A stretch of DNA of 16,954 nt from Deltaproteobacteria bacterium (GTDB taxonomy: Bacteria > Desulfobacterota > JAENJC01): the NCBI GenBank assembly GCA_016844545.1, contig JAENJC010000004.1, forward strand, positions 1 through 16,954. Direction: 5' to 3'. Position 1 is the first letter of the stretch; the number at the start of each line of letters is the position of its first letter. The translations under genes were made by a program, and so were the position numbers. The notes under the pieces were generated by a model, which was not told the DNA's origin, did no database searches, and saw only the letters and a program-made list of their open reading frames with translations. Of the stretch, positions 4,875 through 11,914 are shown one piece after another.

Positions 4875-7130
4875 ATGTCAAAATCAGTTTTTTTTCTTGC
4901 TGCAATACTCTCTCTCTCTCTATTTACATATATAGCGTGGGCTGAAGATACGATTGTAAAAATAACAATCAAAGGGAACAAAACCATAGAGGCTGATGCC
5001 ATAAAGGCCGTCATAAAGATCAGCGAAGGGAAGCCCTTGATCACTGAGGATGTGCGGGATGCCATAAAGGCCATATTCGAGATGGGCTATTTTACCGATG
5101 TTCAGGCAGAGACAAGCGATACTGAAGTTGGGAAGGAGCTGGCATTTATTGTATCTGAAAGGCCACAGATAAGGGAGATTGATTTTAATGGCAACAAGGA
5201 GATAGAAAAGGACAAGCTCAAAGAACTTCTGACATTCAAGGCCAATACTATTCTGGATTTAAACAAAATAAGGGAAAGCATTTCAAAGATAAAGACAGAA
5301 TACGAAAACAGCGGTTACTACGTGGCAGATGTACAGTACAAGATCGAAACCGTTGGAGAAAACCAGATAAAGCTCGTCTTCGAGATTAATGAAAATGACA
5401 AGGTTCTTGTAAAAAGGATAATCCTCCTTGGGAATAAGGAATACAACGACGATGCGCTGAAGAAAATAATACAGACAAAGGAAGGGAGCTGGTCTTCATG
5501 GATTAGCTCGAAGGGGACTTTCAAGGAGAATATGCTGCGTGGAGATGTGGAGATCCTCTCCTCCCATTACCTAAATAACGGATATATACAGGCCAGTGTC
5601 GAAGAACCACAGGTATTCCTTACACCGGACAAGAGGTGGATATATATAACCATCCGCATCGAAGAGGGGAAGAAGTTCTGGCTGGGGAAGATCGATTTCA
5701 AGGGCGACATCCTCGATTCAGTTGACGACCTTTCTAAGAACGTAAAGCTCAAGGAAGGGGATGTATTCAGCAGGGACAGGCTGAGACAGGACATTGTCAG
5801 CCTTACAGATATGTATGGTGACAAGGGATATGCCTTTGCCAATATAGTCCCTCTTACTACCCTCGACCATGAAAAGCGGATAGTAAACATTACATTCGAC
5901 ATAAGTAAAGGGGAGCTGGTATACTTTGAGCGGATATTTATCACCGGGAACATAAAAACCAGAGACAAGGTCATAAGAAGGGAGCTCAAGGTAGCTGAGG
6001 GAGAACTATACCACGGCACACGTCTGAAGAAGAGCCGGCAGAAAGTCAACAACCTCGGCTTCTTCGATGAAGTCAACCTCTCCACGGAAAGGGGAAGCTC
6101 CCCCAACAAGCTTAATCTAATCATTGACATAAAAGAACGTCCCACAGGTACGCTTAGCGTAGGTGCAGGTTATAGCTCTATAGACAGCTTCGTGATGATG
6201 GGGTCGGTCTCCCAGGGGAACCTCTTCGGAAGAGGGCAAAAGTTACAGCTGTCGGCTGAGTATGGTGGAAAAAGGAAGACCTATAATCTGGGATTCACGG
6301 AACCAAGGCTTTTGGATACGGAAATATCAGCCGGCTTCGACATATACAACTTGGAGAAACAATATACCGACTTTACCAAGAAGAGCAACGGAGGAGACAT
6401 AAGGCTCGGTTTCCCGCTGGGGTTTGAAGAGACAAGGGGATATCTGACGTACCGTTATGAGGAATCCGAGATATTTGACATATCAACGTCAGCAGGAACA
6501 TATATAACAGATCAAGCTGGGAGAAACACCCTCAGCAGTGTCACCGCCAGCATAGTCAGGGACACAAGGGACAGTTATCTGGCCCCCATGAGCGGCTCAA
6601 ACAATAGCGTCTCTACCGAGGTTGCAGGTAGTTACTTCGGAGGAACCAGGTCCTTTGTCAAGCATCTGGGAAATTCATCATGGTTTTACCCGGTCTTCTG
6701 GGATACCTCCGTCATGCTCCACGGCGCTATAGGGTATGCGGAGGGAACAGAGGGGAAAGCGCTCCCGATAGACGAAAGGTTTTTTGTCGGGGGGATGAAT
6801 ACAGTAAGAGGTTTTGACCCGAGATCGTTAGGTCCCAAGGACGAAAACGGCATTGTTATCGGGGGTAACAAGGAACTTATATTCAACGTAGAGTACCTCT
6901 TCCCCTTGGCTAAAGAGGCCGGGCTCAGAGGGGTCATATTTTATGACGCAGGGAACGCCTTTGGGGATAATGAGGTTTATGATATTGAAAACCTTCGGAC
7001 AAGCGCAGGGTACGGAGTGAGGTGGTATTCCCCCATAGGCCCTCTAAGGCTTGAATGGGGGTATAACCTGAATCCTAGAGATGGAGAAAAGTTGAGCAGG
7101 TGGGAATTCAGCATAGGGACGTTCTTTTAA
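4875..7130 (+). CDS. bamA: Outer-membrane protein assembly factor BamA
   Basis: BamA is the core of the machine that folds beta-barrel proteins into the outer membrane. From ATG 4875 the protein has 751 residues: a signal peptide (1-23, ending YIAWA), five POTRA domains (about 26-97, 98-174, 175-265, 266-345, 346-424; recurring IxGNKxI/GNKE/GDI-type strands and GYF, GYY, GYI, GYAF, LGFF helices) and a C-terminal 16-strand barrel. The conserved loop-6 motif VRGF is in MNTVRGFDPRSLG, and the protein ends in WEFSIGTFF, a barrel-protein C-terminus with terminal Phe. The frame is open further upstream to 4752, overlapping the FecR gene, but that extension would bury the signal peptide, so 4875 is chosen. 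It is followed by skp, lpxD and fabZ as in many diderms. Confidence 0.95.
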   Translation: MSKSVFFLAAILSLSLFTYIAWAEDTIVKITIKGNKTIEADAIKAVIKISEGKPLITEDVRDAIKAIFEMGYFTDVQAETSDTEVGKELAFIVSERPQIREIDFNGNKEIEKDKLKELLTFKANTILDLNKIRESISKIKTEYENSGYYVADVQYKIETVGENQIKLVFEINENDKVLVKRIILLGNKEYNDDALKKIIQTKEGSWSSWISSKGTFKENMLRGDVEILSSHYLNNGYIQASVEEPQVFLTPDKRWIYITIRIEEGKKFWLGKIDFKGDILDSVDDLSKNVKLKEGDVFSRDRLRQDIVSLTDMYGDKGYAFANIVPLTTLDHEKRIVNITFDISKGELVYFERIFITGNIKTRDKVIRRELKVAEGELYHGTRLKKSRQKVNNLGFFDEVNLSTERGSSPNKLNLIIDIKERPTGTLSVGAGYSSIDSFVMMGSVSQGNLFGRGQKLQLSAEYGGKRKTYNLGFTEPRLLDTEISAGFDIYNLEKQYTDFTKKSNGGDIRLGFPLGFEETRGYLTYRYEESEIFDISTSAGTYITDQAGRNTLSSVTASIVRDTRDSYLAPMSGSNNSVSTEVAGSYFGGTRSFVKHLGNSSWFYPVFWDTSVMLHGAIGYAEGTEGKALPIDERFFVGGMNTVRGFDPRSLGPKDENGIVIGGNKELIFNVEYLFPLAKEAGLRGVIFYDAGNAFGDNEVYDIENLRTSAGYGVRWYSPIGPLRLEWGYNLNPRDGEKLSRWEFSIGTFF

Positions 7131-7137
7131 TTATAAC

Positions 7138-7183
7138 TGTAGGGGCAGCCCGAAAAGGGCAACCGTAAAGGTGTGCCCCTACA
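7138..7183. repeat. Foldback element with 10-bp perfect arms between bamA and skp
   Basis: TGTAGGGGCA (7138-7147) is exactly complementary to TGCCCCTACA (7174-7183). Inside lies a second hairpin, GCCC/GGGC with loop GAAAA (7148-7160). No T-run follows, so it is not a standard terminator. TGTAGGGGC...GCCCCTACA palindromes are familiar as dispersed intergenic elements in many environmental genomes (from memory). It sits within an apparent operon. Confidence 0.75.
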
Positions 7184-7203
7184 AAAACAATAAAGGAGAT
7201 GAT

Positions 7204-7719
7204 ATGAAAAAGATTTTTTTGGTAGTTAGCATAATTCTTTGTGCGAGCATTGCCTTCAGTGCCGAGAAGGCGCTAAAGATAGGATACATAGACCTTCAGA
7301 AGTCCTTAAATGAATCAGATCAAGGAAAAGAGGCCAAGGCCGCTTTTAACAAAAGGGTCGAAGAGCTTCAAAAGGCCCTGGATGAAAAGCAGAGCGAGCT
7401 TAAGAAGCTTCAGGATGAGCTTGAAAAACAGAAGGGAGTTCTGACTCCTGAGGCCAGGGGGGAAAAAGAAAAGGCATATCAGCAGAAGATCAAGGATGCA
7501 CAGAGGTTTGCCAAAGACTCTCAGGAGGAGCTCCAGCAGAAGGACGCGGAGTTGACCAAGAAGATAATCAAGGACCTGAAGGATGTGATAAAGAAGATGG
7601 GAACCGATGAAGAGTACACCATTATCATAGAAAAGGGTGATGCCTTTGTCCTTTTTGCGGCAGAAGGGGTTGATATAACGGACAAGGTGATAAAGGCATA
7701 CAACAAGACAAAGAAATGA
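7204..7719 (+). CDS. skp: Periplasmic chaperone Skp/OmpH
   Basis: Skp-type chaperones hold unfolded outer-membrane proteins in the periplasm and pass them to BamA. The 171-residue protein starts with a clear signal peptide (MKKIFLVVSIILCASIAFSA, cleavage near residue 20) and the family opening KIGYIDLQKSLNESDQGK. A long charged coiled coil (about 42-125, rich in K, E and Q) forms the tentacle arms, and the end carries YTIIIEKGDAFVLFA and DITDKVIKAYN, the body strand and helix typical of the family. The ATG at 7204 has AAGGAG upstream at good spacing; an in-frame extension to 7171 would run into the repeat and is not favoured. It lies between bamA and lpxD, the usual position. Confidence 0.93.
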   Translation: MKKIFLVVSIILCASIAFSAEKALKIGYIDLQKSLNESDQGKEAKAAFNKRVEELQKALDEKQSELKKLQDELEKQKGVLTPEARGEKEKAYQQKIKDAQRFAKDSQEELQQKDAELTKKIIKDLKDVIKKMGTDEEYTIIIEKGDAFVLFAAEGVDITDKVIKAYNKTKK

Positions 7720-7764
7720 TTGCAGAGGCGACCCTTTGATCAGGGCGGCCTTACGTGGATATAA

Positions 7765-8796
7765 TTGGAAAAGACATTAAAAGAGCTTGCAGAACTGGTT
7801 GGTTGTGAGGTGTCCGGTAACGGCAGCATACTTATTAAGGGAGTGGCGCCACTTGAATCAGCTGCTGAAGGTGATATAACCTTTATCACATCCCCAAAGT
7901 ATGCTCACCTTCTAAAGACAACCGCTGCATCGGCCGTAATAGCCCCACCCGAGATAAAGGTAGAAAACAAGGACCTTATCGTCTCCAGAAATCCGCAGCT
8001 AGCCTATGCAAAGATCCTCACACTCTTAAATTCCAGGCCTTACATGGCAAAAGGAATTGACAATAGGGCTTACATAGGGAGAAGGCCTAAGATCAGCGAC
8101 ACTGTGAGCATATATCCTTTTGCATGCATTGGAGATGATGTAGAGATTGGCGAGAGAACTGTCGTGCATCCTGGGGCATTTGTTGGCAACGGATGCATAA
8201 TCGGGAACGATGTAACCATATATCCGAACACAACCATTATGGATCGATGCATAGTGGGAAACAGGGTGATCATCCATGCCGGGGTTGTTATCGGGGCTGA
8301 CGGTTTCGGATTTGCCAGGGACGGGAAGAGGCATTACAAGATACCTCAGACGGGAATCGTCCAAATAGAGGACGATGTGGAGATCGGCGCCAACACGACA
8401 ATAGACAGGGCAGCATCCGAAAAGACATGGATAAAGAGGGGGACAAAGATAGACAACCTGGTTCAGATTGCACATAACGTTGTTATTGGTGAGGACTGCA
8501 TAATAGTGGCACAGGTAGGAATAGCGGGAAGCAGCAAATTGGGGAACAATGTAATCGTCGGGGGACAGGGAGCTGTTGCTGACCACATTACAATCGGCAA
8601 TAATGTAATAATTGCAGGCCAGTCAGGGGTAGCGTCTGACATCCCGGAGAACCAGGTGATGTCAGGGACACCTGCGATCCCTCACAGGGAGTGGCTTAAG
8701 GCATCCCTCACGTTCCCAAAGGTTCCAGAAATGAGAAAGACGATAAAAGAGCTTGAAAAAAAGGTTGAGGAGTTTGAGGCAAAACTAAAATCGTAA
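7765..8796 (+). CDS. lpxD: UDP-3-O-(3-hydroxyacyl)glucosamine N-acyltransferase LpxD
   Basis: LpxD adds the second hydroxyacyl chain, from acyl-ACP, to the 2-amino group of the lipid A precursor in the cytoplasm. The 343 residues fit the family. The N-terminal uridine-binding domain opens TLKELAELVGCEV and has GDITFITSPKY; from about residue 100 the left-handed beta helix of hexapeptide repeats begins; and the C-terminal helix is rich in K and E. The catalytic His is H237 in NLVQIAHNV, and DGFGFARDG (about 179-187) is the conserved lipid-pocket loop. The start is TTG at 7765: a stop codon (TAA, 7762-7764) lies directly before it in frame, and the next sequence matches the family N-terminus. 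The ribosome-binding site is poor, so translation may be weak. Its stop codon is part of a palindrome. Confidence 0.95.
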   Translation: MEKTLKELAELVGCEVSGNGSILIKGVAPLESAAEGDITFITSPKYAHLLKTTAASAVIAPPEIKVENKDLIVSRNPQLAYAKILTLLNSRPYMAKGIDNRAYIGRRPKISDTVSIYPFACIGDDVEIGERTVVHPGAFVGNGCIIGNDVTIYPNTTIMDRCIVGNRVIIHAGVVIGADGFGFARDGKRHYKIPQTGIVQIEDDVEIGANTTIDRAASEKTWIKRGTKIDNLVQIAHNVVIGEDCIIVAQVGIAGSSKLGNNVIVGGQGAVADHITIGNNVIIAGQSGVASDIPENQVMSGTPAIPHREWLKASLTFPKVPEMRKTIKELEKKVEEFEAKLKS

Positions 8797-8819
8797 GGGC
8801 GGGGTTACCCCGCCCTTAC
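8793..8819. repeat. Perfect 12-bp palindrome across the lpxD stop codon
   Basis: GTAAGGGCGGGG (8793-8804) and CCCCGCCCTTAC (8808-8819) are exact complements with a three-base loop TTA. The lpxD stop TAA (8794-8796) is inside the left arm. The stem is GC-rich and there is no following T-run; the fabZ Shine-Dalgarno starts five bases later. It looks like a dispersed palindromic unit more than a terminator, though it could protect the upstream message end. Confidence 0.8.
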
Positions 8820-8836
8820 AGCACAGGAGGTCTCTT

Positions 8837-9265
8837 ATGGACATCAACGAGATCATGAAATATCTTCCCCACAGATACCCTTTCCTGCTGGTGGATAGGA
8901 TATTGGAGATAGGGGAGGCAAAGATTGTAGGGATGAAGAACGTCACTATAAATGAGCCCTTCTTTCAAGGGCACTTCCCAGGCCATCCCATCATGCCTGG
9001 AGTTCTGATCATAGAGGCTATGGCCCAGGTGGGCGGCATATTTGCCTTCAAGAGTATGAACGCAACACCGGAAACCAAGGTTGTCTACTTCATGGGGATT
9101 GATGGAGCACGCTTCAGAAAGCCTGTGCTCCCAGGAGATCAGATAAGGTTTGAGCTGGAACTGCTCAAAAAACGGGGTACTGTTTATAGCTTCAAGGGTA
9201 GGGCCCTTGTTGATGGCACCCTGGTTGCAGAGGCAGAGTTACTGGCAACGATAGTTGATAAGTAA
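8837..9265 (+). CDS. fabZ: 3-hydroxyacyl-ACP dehydratase FabZ
   Basis: FabZ dehydrates beta-hydroxyacyl-ACP in fatty-acid elongation and so competes with LpxA and LpxD for the same substrates, which explains its position in lpx clusters. The 142-residue hot-dog-fold protein begins DINEIMKYLPHRYPFLLVDR, the family opening. The catalytic pair is H46, in QGHFPGHPIMPG, and E60, in LIIEAMAQ, 14 residues apart as expected. It ends with VAEAELLATI. A perfect AGGAGGT at 8825-8831 sits five bases before the ATG, the strongest ribosome-binding site in this operon. Confidence 0.96.
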   Translation: MDINEIMKYLPHRYPFLLVDRILEIGEAKIVGMKNVTINEPFFQGHFPGHPIMPGVLIIEAMAQVGGIFAFKSMNATPETKVVYFMGIDGARFRKPVLPGDQIRFELELLKKRGTVYSFKGRALVDGTLVAEAELLATIVDK

Positions 9266-9270
9266 AACTC

Positions 9271-9327
9271 TCGTAAGGTGCAAGGTGTAAAATTACTCCT
9301 CACTCTTCACGCCTTACGCCTCACGAC
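9271..9327. repeat. Foldback repeat of CGTRAGG-type units between fabZ and lpxA
   Basis: The left arm 9272-9288 (CGTAAGGTGCAAGGTGT) matches the reverse complement of 9309-9325 at 13 of 17 bases, and all four differences are transitions. The right side, TACTCCTCACTCTTCACGCC and onward (9294-9315), is found again at 14228-14249 with one change in 22 bases. The 83-base gap holds no gene. Confidence 0.7.
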
Positions 9328-9348
9328 CTACGGATAATTGAGGTTCAT

Positions 9349-10158
9349 GTGTCAAACAAGATTCATAGTACATCCATCGTTCACCCCAATGCAGAGATTG
9401 CCGATGGCGTTGAGATCGGTCCTTATGCAGTCATAGGAGAATTTGTCAAGATAGGCGGCGGGACCAGGATAGGCCCCCATGCTGTTGTTGATGGCTGGAC
9501 AGAGATCGGGAGGAACAACGACATCGGCCCTTCTGCGGTCATCGGAACCCCTCCCCAGGACATCCATTACAAGGGGCAGAGGGCCTTTGTGAAGGTGGGG
9601 GACAATAATGTTATAAGGGAGTTCGTTACCATCCACAGGGCATCAAAAGAAGACGGGTTTACAACTGTGGGAAATGACTGCTTCATTATGGCTTACTCCC
9701 ATATAGCTCATGACTGTAAGCTTGGGGATAGCATAATAATAGCTAACTATGCAGGGATCTCAGGTCATGTTGAGATCGGTGACAGGACAGTCATATCGGG
9801 TCTCGTTGGGATTCACCAGTTCGTGAGAATTGGGACGATGTGCATGATCGGCGGAATGTCGAGGATACTCAAGGACATAGTCCCGTATGTGATTACAGAG
9901 GGACACACTGCAACACCAAGGGGCCTTAATATGATAGGGCTCAGGAGGAATGGCGTTGATAGCCAGATCAGGGGAGAGATAAAGAAGGCATACAAAATGC
10001 TTTTCAGGAGCGGGCTGACCACAGACCAGGCGCTGGAAAGGATAAGGACAGAGGTTAGAGAGACCGCGGAGATCCAGGAGTTTTTAAGCTTTATAGAAGG
10101 ATCAAAGAGAGGTATAGCAAGGCCTGAGATACTAACAGAAGAGGAGACAGGAGAATGA
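9349..10158 (+). CDS. lpxA: UDP-GlcNAc acyltransferase LpxA
   Basis: LpxA starts lipid A synthesis by moving a 3-hydroxyacyl chain from ACP to the 3-position of UDP-GlcNAc (or its 3-amino analogue). The 269 residues are a left-handed beta helix of hexapeptide repeats (about 1-185) plus a helical C-terminus. The catalytic base is H121 in SHIAHDC; HQF at 156-158 and the ATPRGLN motif are also conserved. G169, 13 residues after H156, corresponds to the acyl ruler Gly173 of the E. coli enzyme, which allows a long (about C14) chain. PQDIHYKG (about 69-76) matches the UDP-sugar loop. Translation starts at GTG 9349 with GAGG upstream. The last codons overlap the next gene by four bases (ATGA). Confidence 0.95.
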   Translation: MSNKIHSTSIVHPNAEIADGVEIGPYAVIGEFVKIGGGTRIGPHAVVDGWTEIGRNNDIGPSAVIGTPPQDIHYKGQRAFVKVGDNNVIREFVTIHRASKEDGFTTVGNDCFIMAYSHIAHDCKLGDSIIIANYAGISGHVEIGDRTVISGLVGIHQFVRIGTMCMIGGMSRILKDIVPYVITEGHTATPRGLNMIGLRRNGVDSQIRGEIKKAYKMLFRSGLTTDQALERIRTEVRETAEIQEFLSFIEGSKRGIARPEILTEEETGE

Positions 10159-11117
10159 CAAGGGTTGGAGTTGTAGGGACGGGTCACATGGGGCAGTATC
10201 ATGTAAACGTATACTCGGAGCTGCCGAATGTAAAACTGGCAGGGATTGTAGACATAAGCAAAGAAAGGGTTGAGGCGGTAGCTAAAAGATTCAAGACAAA
10301 GGGGTATACCGATTACAGGAAGCTCATAGGACAGGTCGACGCAGTGACAGTAGCAGTACCCACTGGCAAGCACTATGAGGTTGCAAAGGAGTTCCTTTCC
10401 GCCGGTGTCCATGTCCTCCTTGAAAAACCTATAACACCTACATTAAAAGAGGCAAAGGAACTCTACTCTATAGCTAAGAGGAAGAAGGTAGTTCTCCAGG
10501 TAGGACATGTGGAAAGGTTTAACGGGGCTGTTCAAGAGGTGAAGAAGATCATCAGGAATCCCCTTCTCGTTGAAACCAGGAGAATAGGCCCTTTTGCCCA
10601 AAGAGTACAGGATGACGGAGTCGTGCTTGACCTTATGATCCACGATATCGACATCGTTCTTAACCTTGTAGATTCAGAAATCGTCAAGGTAAACGCCGTA
10701 GGAGGCTCTGTTTTCACAAAGACCGGTGACTATGCCAATGTACAGATATACTTCAAGAATGGATGTGTGGCAAGCCTTATAGCAAGCAGGGTAAGCCAGG
10801 AAAAGATAAGAACCCTTGCCGTATCACAGAAGGATGCCTATATATCCCTGGACTACGGAGCCCAGGAGCTGCATGTCCACAGGCAGGCCTCATCCCAGTA
10901 CTTTCTCTCCAAGGAAGAACTCAAGTACAAGCAGGAATCGATGATAGAAAGGGTTTTTGTCCACAAGGACAACCCCCTGAAGCTTGAGGTGAAGCACTTC
11001 CTGGACTGCGCCATGAAGGGGGTTGAAAGGTCGGTATCCCCTGAGAGCGACCTCCGCTCCCTTGAAGTAGCCCTCAAGGTTCAGGACATTCTTAAAAAAG
11101 ATGGAGTGATAAAGTAA
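10155..11117 (+). CDS. Gfo/Idh/MocA-family NAD(P)-dependent oxidoreductase in the lpx operon
   Basis: A 320-residue sugar dehydrogenase of the Gfo/Idh/MocA family. The Rossmann motif is VGVVGTGHMG (GTGHMG at 8-13); the conserved EKP is at 90-92 (K91 is the usual catalytic lysine) and GVVLDLMIHDIDIV has H163, the second family signature. Its ATG overlaps the lpxA stop by four bases, so it is translationally coupled to lpxA. A Gfo/Idh enzyme next to lpxA fits GnnA, which oxidises the 3-OH of UDP-GlcNAc so that a GnnB aminotransferase can make UDP-GlcNAc3N for a diamino lipid A. No GnnB-like gene is in the window, and similar genes occur in lpx clusters without proven function, so the assignment is a hypothesis. 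The family call itself is firm. Confidence 0.85.
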   Translation: MTRVGVVGTGHMGQYHVNVYSELPNVKLAGIVDISKERVEAVAKRFKTKGYTDYRKLIGQVDAVTVAVPTGKHYEVAKEFLSAGVHVLLEKPITPTLKEAKELYSIAKRKKVVLQVGHVERFNGAVQEVKKIIRNPLLVETRRIGPFAQRVQDDGVVLDLMIHDIDIVLNLVDSEIVKVNAVGGSVFTKTGDYANVQIYFKNGCVASLIASRVSQEKIRTLAVSQKDAYISLDYGAQELHVHRQASSQYFLSKEELKYKQESMIERVFVHKDNPLKLEVKHFLDCAMKGVERSVSPESDLRSLEVALKVQDILKKDGVIK

Positions 11118-11138
11118 CTGTCCGCAGATTTCACATAT

Positions 11139-11234
11139 TCCACAGATTTAAAGTGATTCTATTCACAGGGACTCAATGATAAGAATTTCTTTAATCTGCG
11201 TCGCTTAGAAGCGCCTACTTTTGGAATCTGTGGA
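11139..11234. repeat. Repeat-filled gap: inverted CCACAGATT arms enclosing copy 2 of the dispersed repeat
   Basis: TCCACAGATT (11139-11148) is exactly complementary to AATCTGTGGA (11225-11234). Inside, 11193-11230 is the reverse-complement copy of the repeat at 586-624, with the same palindromic core (CGCTTAGAAGCG). The 129-base gap contains no gene. It separates the lpx operon from the phosphodiesterase gene. Confidence 0.75.
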
Positions 11235-11255
11235 TAATACAGGCCTTTGATTTAT

Positions 11256-11729
11256 ATGAAGATAGCCGTAATGTCCGATACCCACGGGAATGTGCAACTT
11301 GCCGTGAATGCATTGAAACATATTGGAAAGATAGACAGACTCATCCATCTTGGAGACCATTACAGCGACGCCTTGCAAATAGGTAATAAAACCGGTATCC
11401 CTGTTGATGGCGTCTCAGGAAATACTGACCTGAATTCTGAGCCGTGGGCTGACAGGGAGAAGACCTTACAACTCAACGGGATAAGGGTCTTCATCACCCA
11501 TGGAGACCTGTACAAGGTCAAACATGGGATTGATCTCCTTATAGAAAAGGCAATAATTGAAGATGCCCACATCGTCTTGTTCGGCCATACCCATTTCCCA
11601 ATGAAGCAGCGCATAGGAGATATCCTCTTCTTAAACCCCGGCTGCGTCCTTTCTAACAATGCCAATAAAAGCCTTGCGCTCCTGAATCTTTCCAATAACC
11701 GGGTAGAAGCGGAAATTATTCATATATAA
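11256..11729 (+). CDS. YfcE/MJ0936-type metallophosphoesterase
   Basis: A 157-residue single-domain phosphodiesterase of the Metallophos_2 family, with two metal ions and a cytoplasmic location. All metal ligands are in place: D8 and H10 in SDTHGN, D34 in LGDH, N56 in SGNTD, H82 in ITHGD, and H111 and H113 in FGHTH. Relatives hydrolyse simple phosphodiesters; the natural substrate is usually unknown. The ATG at 11256 gives the standard opening MKIAVMSDTHGN; an in-frame TTG at 11247 would add three residues without family support. The Shine-Dalgarno is poor. Downstream lies the convergent ABC gene. It is distinct from LpxH (length and motif context differ), so it should not be read as the missing lipid A enzyme. 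Confidence 0.88.
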   Translation: MKIAVMSDTHGNVQLAVNALKHIGKIDRLIHLGDHYSDALQIGNKTGIPVDGVSGNTDLNSEPWADREKTLQLNGIRVFITHGDLYKVKHGIDLLIEKAIIEDAHIVLFGHTHFPMKQRIGDILFLNPGCVLSNNANKSLALLNLSNNRVEAEIIHI

Positions 11730-11762
11730 CCTCAAAAAAGCTTTTTAGGAGCCGTTAAGGAG

Positions 11763-11783
11763 TAACCAGTGCTTTTCTGGTTA
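11763..11783 (+). other. Hairpin downstream of the phosphodiesterase gene
   Basis: TAACCAG (11763-11769) pairs with CTGGTTA (11777-11783) around a seven-base loop. A weak A/T palindrome (AAAAAAGCTTTTT, 11734-11746) lies just after the stop codon. Either could help end transcription between the convergent genes, but neither has the classic stem plus U-run. Confidence 0.35.
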
Positions 11784-11852
11784 AGCCTTTACGCCCCCTT
11801 ATGCCGTTCCCGCCATTCTGATGTCCAGGTTAATTTTGAACGACGGCTTAGC

Positions 11853-11880
11853 CATGAATGTTCACGAATTATCACGAAGG
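11853..11880. repeat. Probable dispersed repeat word (TTCACGAATTATCACGAA)
   Basis: CATGAATG then TTCACGAATTATCACGAAGG. TTCACGAATTATCACGAA contains a repeated CACGAA word and resembles intergenic repeats common in environmental genomes (memory, not search). Only one copy is seen in this window. The 183-base convergent gap 11730-11912 holds no gene that I can support. Confidence 0.35.
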
Positions 11881-11881
11881 C

Positions 11882-11914
11882 AAAGTTTAACTTGCCAACA
11901 GCAAGTTAAACTTT
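11882..11914 (-). terminator. Perfect 14-bp hairpin at the end of the ABC gene
   Basis: AAAGTTTAACTTGC (11882-11895) and GCAAGTTAAACTTT (11901-11914) are exact complements around a five-base loop. Read on the minus strand, the hairpin starts at the last two bases of the ABC ATPase stop codon. It ends in ACTTT with no longer U-run, so it may terminate or simply protect the 3' end of the message. Its position after the last gene of the minus-strand cluster favours a transcript-end role. Confidence 0.55.

Noticed and set aside
7720..7764. Short gap before lpxD with GACCCT and AGGGCGG words that could pair
   Set aside because: The pairing is short and imperfect, so it is not listed as a repeat or terminator.
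8026..8586. Minus-strand open frame of 186 codons inside lpxD
   Set aside because: It is antisense to lpxD, whose hexapeptide repeats and catalytic residues are clear; the frame arises from the repeat-biased codons.
11256..11729. Phosphodiesterase as the missing LpxH of the lipid A pathway
   Set aside because: It is shorter than LpxH and matches the YfcE/MJ0936 motif pattern, with no LpxH-specific features seen.
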